A DNA stretch of 64,000 nucleotides from Cupriavidus numazuensis (GCF_905397435.1 NZ_CAJPVI010000001.1:124001-188000), one strand, 5' to 3'; counted from the stretch's first letter, positions 6,968-15,404 are shown. Made by a program: numbers and translations. The notes: generated by a model not told the origin, from the letters alone.

Positions 6968-8554
6968 TCATTGATCGTTCGCGTTATCGGGCGGCGCCGG
7001 CGGCGCGGTGGCCTGTCCAGGCGGCTGCAGGAGACCGTCGCGCTCACGCGCGGCATGCTCGCGAGTTTGCTGAGCGTGGTTGTCTTCCCAGTTACTGCCG
7101 TCATAGGCCATCGTTTCCTTAGCCAGCGTGGTGCGCCCGATCTTGAGGTTCAGCTCGGAGGCCTGCGCCTCTTTCATCGGGTCGATCGCACCTGGCGCAT
7201 CGCCCACCCACTGACAACCAAGCCAGGCGCGGCGGATCAGCGGATGGTTGAAGTAGCCCGGCGCCGACAGATAGCCGTTGGCCACCGCCTCGTCGATGAT
7301 CAACTCATAGACCGGCTGGCAGAAGTTGGTGGCCAGCCAGAACCGGCGCATCTTGAAGAAGCGCCACGCGTCCAGAATCGCTGCCCGCGCCGCGGTATAG
7401 CTCGAGGTGTAATGCTTGATCAGTACCTCAAACGGCAGCTCCAGCGCCACCCCGATCTGCCGCAGGATCGACTGCACGAACGGATCGAACAGCGCATTGG
7501 GCCGGCCAGGGTTGATCACCTCGACACTGTCGCCCGGCGCGCCCTGGATCACCGCGCCCTTGCCTAGTTTGTAGTCCGGATCAGGCTCGTTATGGTCCGG
7601 CGGCAGTGGACCCTCGCCGTCCCCCGACTTGATGAAGACGGTGAACATGCCGGAGACCACCGCCGCGGCCAACTCAGCATCGGTATAGGTGCCGAGCTGG
7701 CGTAGCGGGTCGATTACTGGCGCCAGGTAAGGCTCGCCGCGCGTCATGCCGATGCGCCGCCGCTCGAACAGATGCAGCACATTGCGCCGGCCAGTGCCGC
7801 TGCCGAACGCATCGCGCTGATCCCACTGGCGTTGACCGCCGGCGGCGCCGAGGGCACCGGGGTGCTTACGCAGAAAGTGGTACGCGGTCGGAGCGCCGAA
7901 TTCGTCGAGTTCGACACCACCCGCAAACTTGTCGTCGTCGCGCCGGCCCTGCGGGTTGCAACAACGATCGGCCTCGATCAGCTGCAGGCGCGTGCGGTAC
8001 CGCGTGCGATGACGATCAATCATCGGCGTCAGCACAAAAGCATCACCGTTCTCCACCGTTGAACGAAAGGCCAGGTTCTGCAGCTCGTAGAACGTCTGTC
8101 CCAATGCCGCGTCGCATTCCTTGCTCTCGGCCCACAGCGCAAACTCTCGCTGCGCCTGGCGCTGCCACGCAGTCGCCTCCTCCTGCGTAAGGCCCAGCAC
8201 GTCCGCATCGACTGTCGGCTGCGGCGCGAGGCCGGTACCGACCACGTTGGTGACCAACGTATTGATCGCGCCGCGAGCGAGCGGGTTATTGCGCGCCAGG
8301 TCACGACTGCGGTTACGCAGCATGGCCAGCTGCGGGATCAGGTCGGCATCCGCCGAACCACCGAACGCAAACCAGTTCTTGAGCGAGCGCTTGGTGGTCG
8401 AGCCGCCCTCATATGCGCCGGAGTAAGCCTCGTACGCACCCGAGTAGGCTTGCACCGTACGCGCGTGCGCACGGCGATTGCCAGCGGTCGGGTTGAAGTA
8501 GTTGACGACGCGGTCGATCACCGTCAGCTTGGGGACGGGCTTCGGGGCCATCAT
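6968..8554 (-). CDS. Phage portal protein (lambda gpB family)
   Basis: The gene encodes 528 residues, the usual length for lambda-family portals. Family-typical segments include RNRSRDLARNNPLARGAIN near residue 85, a central VENGDAFVL, and VALELPFEVLIKHYTSSYTAARAA near residue 390. The ring-shaped dodecamer forms the DNA entry channel at one capsid vertex and docks terminase and connector proteins. The start overlaps the stop of the W-like gene by four bases. The C-terminal tail is Pro/Ala rich and probably disordered. Confidence 0.92.
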   Translation of the reverse strand: MMAPKPVPKLTVIDRVVNYFNPTAGNRRAHARTVQAYSGAYEAYSGAYEGGSTTKRSLKNWFAFGGSADADLIPQLAMLRNRSRDLARNNPLARGAINTLVTNVVGTGLAPQPTVDADVLGLTQEEATAWQRQAQREFALWAESKECDAALGQTFYELQNLAFRSTVENGDAFVLTPMIDRHRTRYRTRLQLIEADRCCNPQGRRDDDKFAGGVELDEFGAPTAYHFLRKHPGALGAAGGQRQWDQRDAFGSGTGRRNVLHLFERRRIGMTRGEPYLAPVIDPLRQLGTYTDAELAAAVVSGMFTVFIKSGDGEGPLPPDHNEPDPDYKLGKGAVIQGAPGDSVEVINPGRPNALFDPFVQSILRQIGVALELPFEVLIKHYTSSYTAARAAILDAWRFFKMRRFWLATNFCQPVYELIIDEAVANGYLSAPGYFNHPLIRRAWLGCQWVGDAPGAIDPMKEAQASELNLKIGRTTLAKETMAYDGSNWEDNHAQQTREHAARERDGLLQPPGQATAPPAPPDNANDQ

Positions 8555-8766
8555 TCCACCACCCCGTAACCGATCGTCATGCGACGACCGCCGCGCCGGG
8601 CTCGCGCCACGCGCGCTTCCCAGTAGTCGATCTGCTGGCGGATCTCGGCGGCGTCCACGCGGGTCATCTTACGGCCGCCGATCTCGTAAGCCTGGCCTTT
8701 GGCCACGGCGATGCTGGCGGCCAGCCAGACATCGAGTTGGGCCTGCGCCTGTTCGGCTGTGATCAT
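8551..8766 (-). CDS. Head-tail connector protein, gpW-like (DUF6148-like)
   Basis: The gene encodes 71 residues. The sequence begins with an amphipathic helix (ITAEQAQAQLDVWLAASIAV), has a short hairpin (AYEIGGRKMTRVD), and a second helix ending RARRGGRR. Lambda gpW is a similarly short two-helix plus hairpin protein that plugs the portal, and lies between the terminase and portal genes as here. The overlap with the portal start (ATGA) indicates coupled translation. Confidence 0.75.
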   Translation of the reverse strand: MITAEQAQAQLDVWLAASIAVAKGQAYEIGGRKMTRVDAAEIRQQIDYWEARVARARRGGRRMTIGYGVVE

Positions 8767-8769
8767 GGG

Positions 8770-10875
8770 TCAAATCTCCACGCCACGCGACACGGTGCCA
8801 TATCGGCGCCGACGTACTGGTGGCAAGTTGGGTGAATCGGTGTCAACGATGGGCGCCGGCGGCGGCACCTGTACGACGTCGTCGCCGCTCGGCTCGTCGT
8901 CGGCGGCGTCTTCCGACTCGGCTGATGCAGCTGTCGTCGCGGGTGGCTCCGGCGGCGCCTCCACGGCTTCTGGCTCATCGAACAGACCGCCCTGCGAAAG
9001 TCGCGACTCCAGAATCGACCAGTCGCGCTCTTGCATCAGGTGGACCTTGGCCGCACGCGTGGCGTGGAGCGCATAGACCTCGCAGTCCAGTGCCTCGTTA
9101 CGCTTGCCGACCTTCTTTTGCCAGACGCGGATCACGTGCCCGTTCTGCTGCCGCACCGGCGCCTTGACCTCGGCGAGGAGCTGCTCGTAGTAGTCCGCGA
9201 TCACGCTTTTGTAGACGTGAAAGCGGCCCGGCCCCTTGCCTTCCAGGCTGACGCGCCCGCGCTCACCGATCAGCAGATCCTTGGCGCGTCCGACACCGAC
9301 CATGAACACCGACACGCCATAGCGCGCGGCCTTGGTGTTCTTCTTGTTGGTCTCCAGCACCGGCCCCGGCTTGCGGAAAATCTCCGCGTCCGGGCTGCGC
9401 GCGCCCTTAATGGCCATCACGTGCGGCACGCCGCGGCCCTGGCGCGATCGCACGTACTTGTAGACCGCGTCGGATGTGTTGCCGTCCGAGCTATCGATCG
9501 ACGCGGCGCCGATCCCCAGCGCAAAGCCGCGCTCGTTGCGGTATTTGCCAAAGAGCAGCTTGTCGAGCTGATTCCAGCAGTCGTCCGAGATCAACCCGGT
9601 CTGGCCATACAGGCGCTCATACAGCACCAGCCAGGACTCCTCACCGCGGCCATAGGCGCGGATGATGACCTCCAGGCGATCCGGCTGCACGTCGACGCCC
9701 ATCACCAGGACCAGACCACCGGCCGGCACCGTGCGTGGCTGGTAGTCCTTCGCGCGATCGGCCAGCTGCTCGGGCTTCGCCTGGTCGCCCTTGAACGAGT
9801 AGGCCTCGCCCTTCGAGCTGTTGGTGAAAGCCACCAGCTTGCTCTCGTCGCCCATTGCCAGGTGATGCAGCGCCGTGAGCCAGTTCTCCATCAAGGTCGG
9901 CATGGTCGAGCCCGGAAACGGGCTGTACAGCTCGTTGATGAAGTAACCGGCGATGCCGTTAAACGGTGCGGTGGCCATCCAGCGACCGCCGCGCACGTTG
10001 CGGCGCTTCTCCGCGTCGTTCCAGATCCCGCCGCAGTGCGGGCAGACGTAGTACGCCTTTTCCGGCACCTTGTTGCCGAAGATCGGATGCGATGCGTCCG
10101 GGTCTTCCGGGCACTTCAGGTTGTCGAAGCTGAGCGCGTGCTCCTCGCCGCAGTGGTGGCACGGCACCATGCCGACGCGTTTGTCGGACAGCTCCATCTC
10201 GGCCGCAATGGTCGACGTGCCCTCGACCGTCGGCGTGCCGCCGATGACGATCTTGACGCGCGAGCGCCGGAACGTCTTGGTCCGTTCCTTGGCCAGCTTG
10301 ATCGAGTCGCCCTGGCCACGCAGGTTCAAGTTGCAGTCGTCCGGCTCCTCGATGAAGATCCGCGGAATCGGGCTCGACTTCACCGAGCTGGGCGAGTTGG
10401 AGCCGACCAGCTTGAGAAAGCCGCCGCGAAAGCGCTTGAACAGCATGCGCTGCTGCGATTTGCGGCTGCGCAGATCCACCGCCTGGCGCAGGCGCGCTGT
10501 GGCGGTGACCATCGGCTCGAACTTCTCGGCCATGTATTCCTTGGCCGCGCCCTCTTTCGGGAACAGACCAAGGATCGGCGACGGGTCCAGGTCGATCCAC
10601 TTGCCGAGCACGTTGCCGAGCACGCCCGAGGTCCAGGCCACCTGGGCCGACTTCTGGCAGCACACCTCGATCACGCTCGGATCGTCCAGCGCCTCGAGCG
10701 GATTGCCTGGCCAGCACAGGTAAGGCGTCACCTCCGGGTCGTACTTGCCGGCGCGGTCGGCCTCGATCGACGACAGGTAGCGATACTTGCGCGCCCATTC
10801 CAGCGCATTCATGCGCGGCGGCAGTGCCCAGCATGACACGGCCGTGCGCAGCGCGCGTTTAGCCGTCGTCGTCAT
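8770..10875 (-). CDS. Terminase large subunit (lambda gpA family)
   Basis: The gene encodes about 701 residues from ATG at 10875; in-frame ATGs at 10884 and 10932 are alternatives, and all overlap the small subunit gene. Visible parts are an ATPase domain with a Walker A-like CQKSAQVAWTSG (about residues 73–84) and Walker B-like RIFIEEPDD (172–180), then two CxxC pairs (239–242 and 278–281) forming the Zn-binding element characteristic of GpA proteins. The nuclease part follows, and the C-terminus is an acidic Pro-rich tail. The protein cuts concatemeric DNA and drives packaging with the small subunit. Confidence 0.93.
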   Translation of the reverse strand: MTTTAKRALRTAVSCWALPPRMNALEWARKYRYLSSIEADRAGKYDPEVTPYLCWPGNPLEALDDPSVIEVCCQKSAQVAWTSGVLGNVLGKWIDLDPSPILGLFPKEGAAKEYMAEKFEPMVTATARLRQAVDLRSRKSQQRMLFKRFRGGFLKLVGSNSPSSVKSSPIPRIFIEEPDDCNLNLRGQGDSIKLAKERTKTFRRSRVKIVIGGTPTVEGTSTIAAEMELSDKRVGMVPCHHCGEEHALSFDNLKCPEDPDASHPIFGNKVPEKAYYVCPHCGGIWNDAEKRRNVRGGRWMATAPFNGIAGYFINELYSPFPGSTMPTLMENWLTALHHLAMGDESKLVAFTNSSKGEAYSFKGDQAKPEQLADRAKDYQPRTVPAGGLVLVMGVDVQPDRLEVIIRAYGRGEESWLVLYERLYGQTGLISDDCWNQLDKLLFGKYRNERGFALGIGAASIDSSDGNTSDAVYKYVRSRQGRGVPHVMAIKGARSPDAEIFRKPGPVLETNKKNTKAARYGVSVFMVGVGRAKDLLIGERGRVSLEGKGPGRFHVYKSVIADYYEQLLAEVKAPVRQQNGHVIRVWQKKVGKRNEALDCEVYALHATRAAKVHLMQERDWSILESRLSQGGLFDEPEAVEAPPEPPATTAASAESEDAADDEPSGDDVVQVPPPAPIVDTDSPNLPPVRRRRYGTVSRGVEI

Positions 10876-11383
10876 CCTCTTCATCGTCGAAGGCATCGTC
10901 AGGATGCTCAGCGTCGGGATCTCCATCGTCATCCTCGTCCAGGTGTTGGAGTTTCGCCAGGCACTCCTCGATATAGGGCAACACCAGCTGCTCGTCGATC
11001 TCGACGCCGTGTTTCTCGAAGACAGCGTCGGCGAGCTTTCCGCCCAGCAAAAGCAGTTCGGTCTTGGCCGCCTCGATGTGGCCGCTCCACCGGCTTTCGA
11101 ACTCGGCTGCTGGTGCCAGCATCTTTAGCTTCTCGCCGATGCGGATCTCGACCTCGATCTTGCGTGCGCGATCCAGTTCGTCTTTCGGGCTCGACAGGCC
11201 TGCGCGATGCAGCTCGCGCTGTGTGAGCCAGCCAATCACCGCGCTGGTGTCGTACTCGTTGCCGCGACCGCGCTGGCCAGACAGCTTGACGGGCATGCCC
11301 TCGTCTTTCTGCCAGCGAATCAGCGTCTGCACGGCGAAGCCGGTGATCTCCGCCAGCTCCTGCAGGTTGACTGTCTTGCCCAT
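10859..11383 (-). CDS. Terminase small subunit (Nu1-like)
   Basis: The gene encodes 174 residues from ATG at 11383, which has GGGGAG five bases upstream. The N-terminal winged helix (NLQELAEITGFAVQTLIRWQKDEGMP) matches Nu1/terminase small DNA-recognition domains. A helical middle (AKTELLLLGGKLADAVFEKHG) resembles the self-association region, and the last 30 residues are strongly acidic. It should bind the packaging site and load the large subunit. The large subunit gene overlaps its 3' end by 17 bases. Confidence 0.87.
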   Translation of the reverse strand: MGKTVNLQELAEITGFAVQTLIRWQKDEGMPVKLSGQRGRGNEYDTSAVIGWLTQRELHRAGLSSPKDELDRARKIEVEIRIGEKLKMLAPAAEFESRWSGHIEAAKTELLLLGGKLADAVFEKHGVEIDEQLVLPYIEECLAKLQHLDEDDDGDPDAEHPDDAFDDEEDDDDG

Positions 11384-11512
11384 CGGACTCCCCAAACTAA
11401 CTAACCCTAGAGCCCCCTTTATCTAGAAACAAAACGCGGCTCGAATCACCCCCATGCGAGCGAGCCCGGAAGGACCCGCAACCCTGGGCAGGCCCGACCC
11501 AGCCCCAGGGCA
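11384..11512. other. Intergenic region upstream of terminase small gene, candidate packaging (cos) region
   Basis: This gap of about 130 bp precedes the terminase small subunit gene, where cos lies in lambda-type genomes. It contains an inverted repeat ccctggg / cccaggg (11482–11510) and short repeats of gcgagc/ggctcg. The hairpin could also be a terminator for the gene ending at 11513. No cos core can be recognised by eye. Confidence 0.3.
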
Positions 11513-12319
11513 TCACGGCCGGGCCGTGGCCATGGCGTGCGCGGCCGACGCCTGGAAGTTGGGCACGAGGTTGGCATCCACCGTCTCGCGCACCAGGTCG
11601 AAGAACGGGAAGATCGGCCGGTAGGCCGGCTGCCGCACGAACAGCAGCACGGGCTTCGCGCCGCCGCGCTGCAGATGCGCGATGCGTCCGCTTTCCGCCG
11701 TGCTGTAGGCCATGCGCTGGTAGATGCCCGGCGGCAACTTGCCCTCCTGCCGAGCCAGCGCGAAATACGAAAAGCCGCGTACGCCCTGCTTGGGCTTGCC
11801 CTTGAGCAAATTGGTGCGCCGCTTGTCCGTCATGTTTGCACGGTAGCCCTGCTCGCCGAACGCACGGAAGTACGACAGCAGCTGCACGATCTGGCCGCGG
11901 CTCAAGTTGCCGAAGGCATCGAGCTGTGCGGCTTGCCCGGTCACGGTGTACATGCCGGACGGGAGTACTCCTGCCGCCTGCAGCGCGCGCTCGTAGCGCT
12001 TCTGCCGACGCTGACCACCAATGACCTCGGGACCGAGATACCGCTCGGCCGGCGTGCCCTTGCCCGCCTCGTCCTTGACCCACACCTTGGCCTCAAGCCG
12101 ATCCTTGGTCGCATACGCGATCCAGATCGAGTTGAGGGTGTACGGCGTGGGCCGATCGAAGCGCCGCGCCATCTCGTCGACCAGGCGCTGCTTGGCCTGC
12201 TTCGCGGTCTCATTGAGCGCAACGCGCAAGGCATAGGGCAACTGCCGGCCGAGCTGGTCTCGCATCGCGCCGATGACGGCCCCGACCTCGGCGCGGACGG
12301 TGAATTCGGGGCCCGGCAT
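11513..12319 (-). CDS. Phage protein of unknown function, possible minor tail/virion protein
   Basis: The gene encodes 268 residues from ATG at 12319; a GTG start at 12346 would overlap the upstream gene. The N-terminal part (VIGAMRDQLGRQLPYALRVALNETAKQAKQRLVDEMARRF) is a long amphipathic helix as seen in minor tail or HK97 gp10-like proteins, and the C-terminus (FPFFDLVRETVDANLVPNF) resembles the end of such proteins. No catalytic motif was seen. It lies outside the head-tail block, just upstream of terminase, which is unusual for a tail protein, so the function is left open. Confidence 0.55.
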   Translation of the reverse strand: MPGPEFTVRAEVGAVIGAMRDQLGRQLPYALRVALNETAKQAKQRLVDEMARRFDRPTPYTLNSIWIAYATKDRLEAKVWVKDEAGKGTPAERYLGPEVIGGQRRQKRYERALQAAGVLPSGMYTVTGQAAQLDAFGNLSRGQIVQLLSYFRAFGEQGYRANMTDKRRTNLLKGKPKQGVRGFSYFALARQEGKLPPGIYQRMAYSTAESGRIAHLQRGGAKPVLLFVRQPAYRPIFPFFDLVRETVDANLVPNFQASAAHAMATARP

Positions 12320-12320
12320 A

Positions 12321-12707
12321 TCAGACCGTATGCGTGCCTTCGACACCGCGGCGCATGCGCGCGATGGTGCGCTGCTGCAGCCAGTGCATCGCTTCCTCGA
12401 TCTTCGTCAGCGCGATCGCATTCTCGCGGCAGGCGAACGGGCCAGCCTGGAACGAGCGAAGCCGGTCCGCCACGATGGCCAGCAGCACTTCCTGCGTGAT
12501 GCCGTTGATGCCGGCCTCGTTGATCGGGCCGTTCTGGAATAGGACCGCCAGCGCCGTCTCGGCGCCATCGCTGGACACGTTGGTCGAAGCGTCGAAGCCC
12601 TGCACGACATAGCGATGATTTGCACCACCCGAGCCAGGTTGATCCGTGACGGTGATGGTCAGCTTATCGCTTGCCGGGTTGATGATGTGATCGGTGATGG
12701 TCCGCAT
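12321..12707 (-). CDS. Tad1-like anti-defence protein (Acb2/Tad1 hairpin family)
   Basis: The gene encodes 128 residues from ATG at 12707. The N-terminal strands carry DQPGSGGANHRY (residues 22–33), followed by LFQNGPINEAGINGI, and then a helical C-terminal half with FQAGPFACRENAIALTKIEEA and RGVEG at the end. From family knowledge, this layout is that of Tad1-type proteins, which sequester signalling nucleotides such as gcADPR and so block Thoeris; relatives also bind CBASS-type cyclic nucleotides. The gene lies in the late region just before the packaging genes, where anti-defence genes are often found. I recognise the pattern but have not verified it by search. Confidence 0.62.
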   Translation of the reverse strand: MRTITDHIINPASDKLTITVTDQPGSGGANHRYVVQGFDASTNVSSDGAETALAVLFQNGPINEAGINGITQEVLLAIVADRLRSFQAGPFACRENAIALTKIEEAMHWLQQRTIARMRRGVEGTHTV

Positions 12708-12732
12708 GATCGAAATGGAAATCGAAAAGAAA

Positions 12733-12761
12733 TCGGGCCGATGCGCATTGCACCGGCCCGA
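12733..12761 (-). terminator. Hairpin upstream of the Tad1-like gene
   Basis: The stem tcgggcc / ggcccga has a 15-base loop and lies between the gene ending at 12824 and the Tad1-like start at 12707. It is terminator-like but lacks a clear T tract. Confidence 0.4.
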
Positions 12762-12823
12762 CGGAAAGCCTGCCTTGCGACCCCACGACGCGCGGCAGGC
12801 GGGAGACACCAGATCGAGTCCGA

Positions 12824-13342
12824 TCAGGCCAGACTCAAACTCTTGAGCAGCGTCTGCAGCTGCCGCAGCTTGCCGAGGTTCGCATCCTGCTCGGCCATGC
12901 TGCCCTCGATCAGCAGCGCCGCATCCTCCAGGTTAGTGACCAGCTTGCGGAGCTGCTCGCACACGGCAGTCAGACCCACTGTGATTTGCGCGATCACGTC
13001 GATAGGACGCGGGGCATTCTTCAGACCAACGAATGACGGCACACTGCCTACGGCCTTCACGACTGACTCGTATTCCTGCGCCGCCTTCCCAACGACTGTC
13101 ATTCCCTTGACCTCCACGCGTTTGAACAGGCCGGGCTGCGACTCACCGACTACGCCGCCGCTCTTGAGCGCGATGAGGCAACCAACCACCGTGCGATGGT
13201 CGACGCTACCGCCCGTCGCGCGGCGCACCGCGCCAACAATCTGCGGCACCGACCACGCCGCCTGGATCGGCACGGCGTCGTACACCTTGCGCGCGATCGC
13301 AGACTGGCCCTGCAGCTTCGCGTCCAGTTTCGCCGGCGTCAT
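12824..13342 (-). CDS. Phage protein with winged-helix-like N-terminal domain, unknown function
   Basis: The gene encodes 172 residues; ATG at 13342 follows GGTGGGG. Residues of about 15–75 (ARKVYDAVPIQAAWSVPQIVGAV...VDHRTVVGCLIALKSGGVV) look like a winged helix, and the C-terminal half is a long helix ending LGKLRQLQTLLKSLSL, possibly a coiled coil for oligomerisation. It lies downstream of the candidate antiterminator gene. It may be a DNA-binding regulator, but no named family was recognised. Confidence 0.6.
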   Translation of the reverse strand: MTPAKLDAKLQGQSAIARKVYDAVPIQAAWSVPQIVGAVRRATGGSVDHRTVVGCLIALKSGGVVGESQPGLFKRVEVKGMTVVGKAAQEYESVVKAVGSVPSFVGLKNAPRPIDVIAQITVGLTAVCEQLRKLVTNLEDAALLIEGSMAEQDANLGKLRQLQTLLKSLSLA

Positions 13343-13445
13343 CGCACGCCCCACCAAGGCAGGCGTGCACTCATGCACATCCGCGTCCACACGCCGCAGG
13401 CCAAGTAGCCGTAAGTCATCATCATCGCAGGCTCCGGAAAGCAAA

Positions 13446-13477
13446 AAGCCCGACCTGGCATCAACCGGATCGGGCTT
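13446..13477 (-). terminator. Terminator-like hairpin downstream of candidate antiterminator gene
   Basis: The stem aagcccga / tcgggctt is followed by a run of T on the minus strand (five A on the plus strand). It lies in the 190-bp gap between the genes ending at 13532 and starting at 13342. It is the first barrier a late transcript would meet. Confidence 0.6.
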
Positions 13478-13531
13478 CGTTTCGCTGCACGCACTGAAAC
13501 CACAGCGTAGCCGAAATCTATCACCACTCTG

Positions 13532-13927
13532 TCAGGATTTGAGCAAGATGCGAAGGGGGGGTGTACTAACACCCGGATTCTTAAGGAGAAATCCGATTAT
13601 CTTTGTCAAGGTCGCATGTAGGCGCCACACATGGCTCTCGCTTACGCGCATCTCAGCGGCGATCATCGACTTCGGCCACTCGCGGATGTACCAGGCGCTC
13701 GCCAGTTGCTGGAGTTCGCCGGGCAATTTGCGGATGGCGTCGTGCGTCCGCTCGCAAGCCTCCTGGAACACCGGCACATACGCCCGCACCGGCAGCGCGC
13801 GAATTTCCTCGAGCGTCAGACAGCTCTCGCCGTAGCCATTCCGGACCCCGCCCGACTTGGCCCATTTCGCCCACGACTGCAGACTCGCCACCACCCACGC
13901 GTCCTGCGCATCGTCGCCCTTCGCCAT
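13532..13927 (-). CDS. Candidate late-gene antiterminator / transcription regulator (Q/ArpU-like)
   Basis: The gene encodes 131 residues; ATG at 13927 has GGAGG upstream. The C-terminal region WPKSMIAAEMRVSESHVWRL is a helix-turn-helix resembling sigma-70 region 4, a feature of phage late regulators such as Q- and ArpU-type proteins. It is the last early gene before the late operon, and a string of terminator-like hairpins follows in the late genes, which supports an antitermination role. It could instead be a different HTH regulator. Confidence 0.5.
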   Translation of the reverse strand: MAKGDDAQDAWVVASLQSWAKWAKSGGVRNGYGESCLTLEEIRALPVRAYVPVFQEACERTHDAIRKLPGELQQLASAWYIREWPKSMIAAEMRVSESHVWRLHATLTKIIGFLLKNPGVSTPPLRILLKS

Positions 13928-13929
13928 GC

Positions 13930-14244
13930 TCACCTCCGCTTGCCCACAATGGCGCGCATATGCGCCAGACCTCGATCGGCTGCCGATGCGTCCCTCGGCA
14001 GGTTGTCCACCTCCGGCACGCCAGGGATCGGCGCCAGGTGTTCACGCCGCGCGATCTGCCACAGCCGCGTCCATCGCTCGGCCGCGGCCGGCCAAGTACC
14101 CGGCCGGATCTCGCCCACACCGTATCGCACCGCAGCCCAGTACACCGCACGGTCACTCCATCGGTCGCACTGGCTGACACGCAGCGGCAGCTGCTCGACG
14201 GCTTCCGCATATGCAGCCTCCGGGCTGAGTTCGCGCGTCGTCAT
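13930..14244 (-). CDS. Hypothetical phage early protein
   Basis: The gene encodes 104 residues. The start at ATG 14244 overlaps the stop of the replication gene (ATGA). The sequence has repeated Trp/Arg-rich segments (QCDRWSDRAVYWAAVRYG, RWTRLWQIARREH), probably helical, and a short basic C-terminus. Its stop TGA lies 3 bases upstream of the next start codon. Function unknown. Confidence 0.6.
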   Translation of the reverse strand: MTTRELSPEAAYAEAVEQLPLRVSQCDRWSDRAVYWAAVRYGVGEIRPGTWPAAAERWTRLWQIARREHLAPIPGVPEVDNLPRDASAADRGLAHMRAIVGKRR

Positions 14245-15404
14245 CGCTGAGCCGCGCCGCGCACGAGTTGCCGTAACTTGCCCGCTCCCGGGTATCCCGG
14301 CGCATCGCAAAGCGCTGCCGCGAACGCCTCGTCGTCGGCCTTCTGCCGCGCCATGGTCTGCGCAACTTCCTGCCGCGCCAGCGCGATTTTGTCGGCATAG
14401 TCGGTCCGCCATGCCTCGCCCTTTTCTTGCGCGTTCTGCAACAATTTTGCGAAGTATGGCCACGGAGACTTGACCACACCGGCCGCCATAGCGCCGCGCC
14501 ATTCGTCCAAAACTCGCTGGAACAACGGCTCGCCTACCTCGCTCTGTGATCGCACAAGGTAGCGCCGATCCTCGCTGGCCATGCGCACCGGCCACGCCCT
14601 ATCTGCCTCCCACGTAACCGGACCTACCCCCCTCTCTGCAAGCCGGGCCGAAGGCCCTTCCCCACCGACGTTCGTTGCCTCGTGGCGTTCCTCTGAGGGC
14701 CGTGGCGTGTCTGCACCACGCTGTTGGGGGTCCGATTTGCCCCCCGCGCCATCGGCGTGGGGGGGTGGATTTGCACTTCCCTCGGACACCGACTCGCCCT
14801 GGAGCGGCGCAACGAAGGCAACAGCCTCTGCAGGCTGTTGGTGTTGGGGGTCCTGCTCACCTCCCGCGCCGCAGGCGTGGGGGGCTAGATGAACCGCTCC
14901 GCCGGAGCCGCCAGCATCTGCATCGTGGGGAGGGTTGGGAGGGGTATAGGTTTTACCGGACGCCGGGTGTGTGGCGGCTTCGGCGTTTTTGCCCGCTGTG
15001 GACAAGTCCCGCGAACCCTTGCCACGCCGAGGTTTCGCCGCACCCGGACGCTGTATCGACTTCGTATCGGCCTGTTTTGGGCCAGTGCTATCACGGTCCG
15101 CGAGTGGGCAGGCAAAGATCATTTCGCCGACGCGGCCCATCCTGCGCAGCAGCCCAATCTGTTGGAGGCGTGCGAGCATCCGCTGCAGCTTGCTCTTGTC
15201 GTGCGATAGGTACTTCACGCCAGGGCGCGCCGCTCGCTCAGTCCACTCCTTGAGTGCTTGGTAGGACAGCCGCGGGCGACGCCCCACCACCCCCGTCGCG
15301 AAGTCCATGCGCGGCCGTAGCGCGCCGATGTACAGGCGAAACAGTTCGTCGCTCTCCCCGTCAAGGGCCTCGAACTCGGCGGCACTGATACGGATCGTCG
15401 ACAT
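14241..15404 (-). CDS. Phage replication initiation-like protein
   Basis: The gene encodes 387 residues from ATG at 15404, preceded by GGAGGG. The N-terminal winged-helix region (ISAAEFEALDGESDELFRLYIGALRPRMD...LSYQALKEW) resembles initiator N-domains. A long Pro/Gly/His-rich linker (about residues 120–260) follows, then a compact C-terminal part (LFQRVLDEWRGAMAAGVVKSPWPYFAKLLQNA). The position among early genes next to small nin-like genes is that of lambda O. The linker contains imperfect duplicated HADGAGG/PHACGAGG segments. The role is inferred. Confidence 0.6.
   Translation of the reverse strand: MSTIRISAAEFEALDGESDELFRLYIGALRPRMDFATGVVGRRPRLSYQALKEWTERAARPGVKYLSHDKSKLQRMLARLQQIGLLRRMGRVGEMIFACPLADRDSTGPKQADTKSIQRPGAAKPRRGKGSRDLSTAGKNAEAATHPASGKTYTPPNPPHDADAGGSGGAVHLAPHACGAGGEQDPQHQQPAEAVAFVAPLQGESVSEGSANPPPHADGAGGKSDPQQRGADTPRPSEERHEATNVGGEGPSARLAERGVGPVTWEADRAWPVRMASEDRRYLVRSQSEVGEPLFQRVLDEWRGAMAAGVVKSPWPYFAKLLQNAQEKGEAWRTDYADKIALARQEVAQTMARQKADDEAFAAALCDAPGYPGAGKLRQLVRGAAQR

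Noticed and set aside
9031-10836. 601-codon plus-strand frame over the terminase gene
   Set aside because: Shadow of the terminase large subunit, with no ribosome binding site and a composition typical of antisense frames.
14245-14595. Upstream extension of the hypothetical gene at 13930–14244
   Set aside because: The extra N-terminus lies in the replication gene in another frame; the ATG overlapping its stop is the right start.
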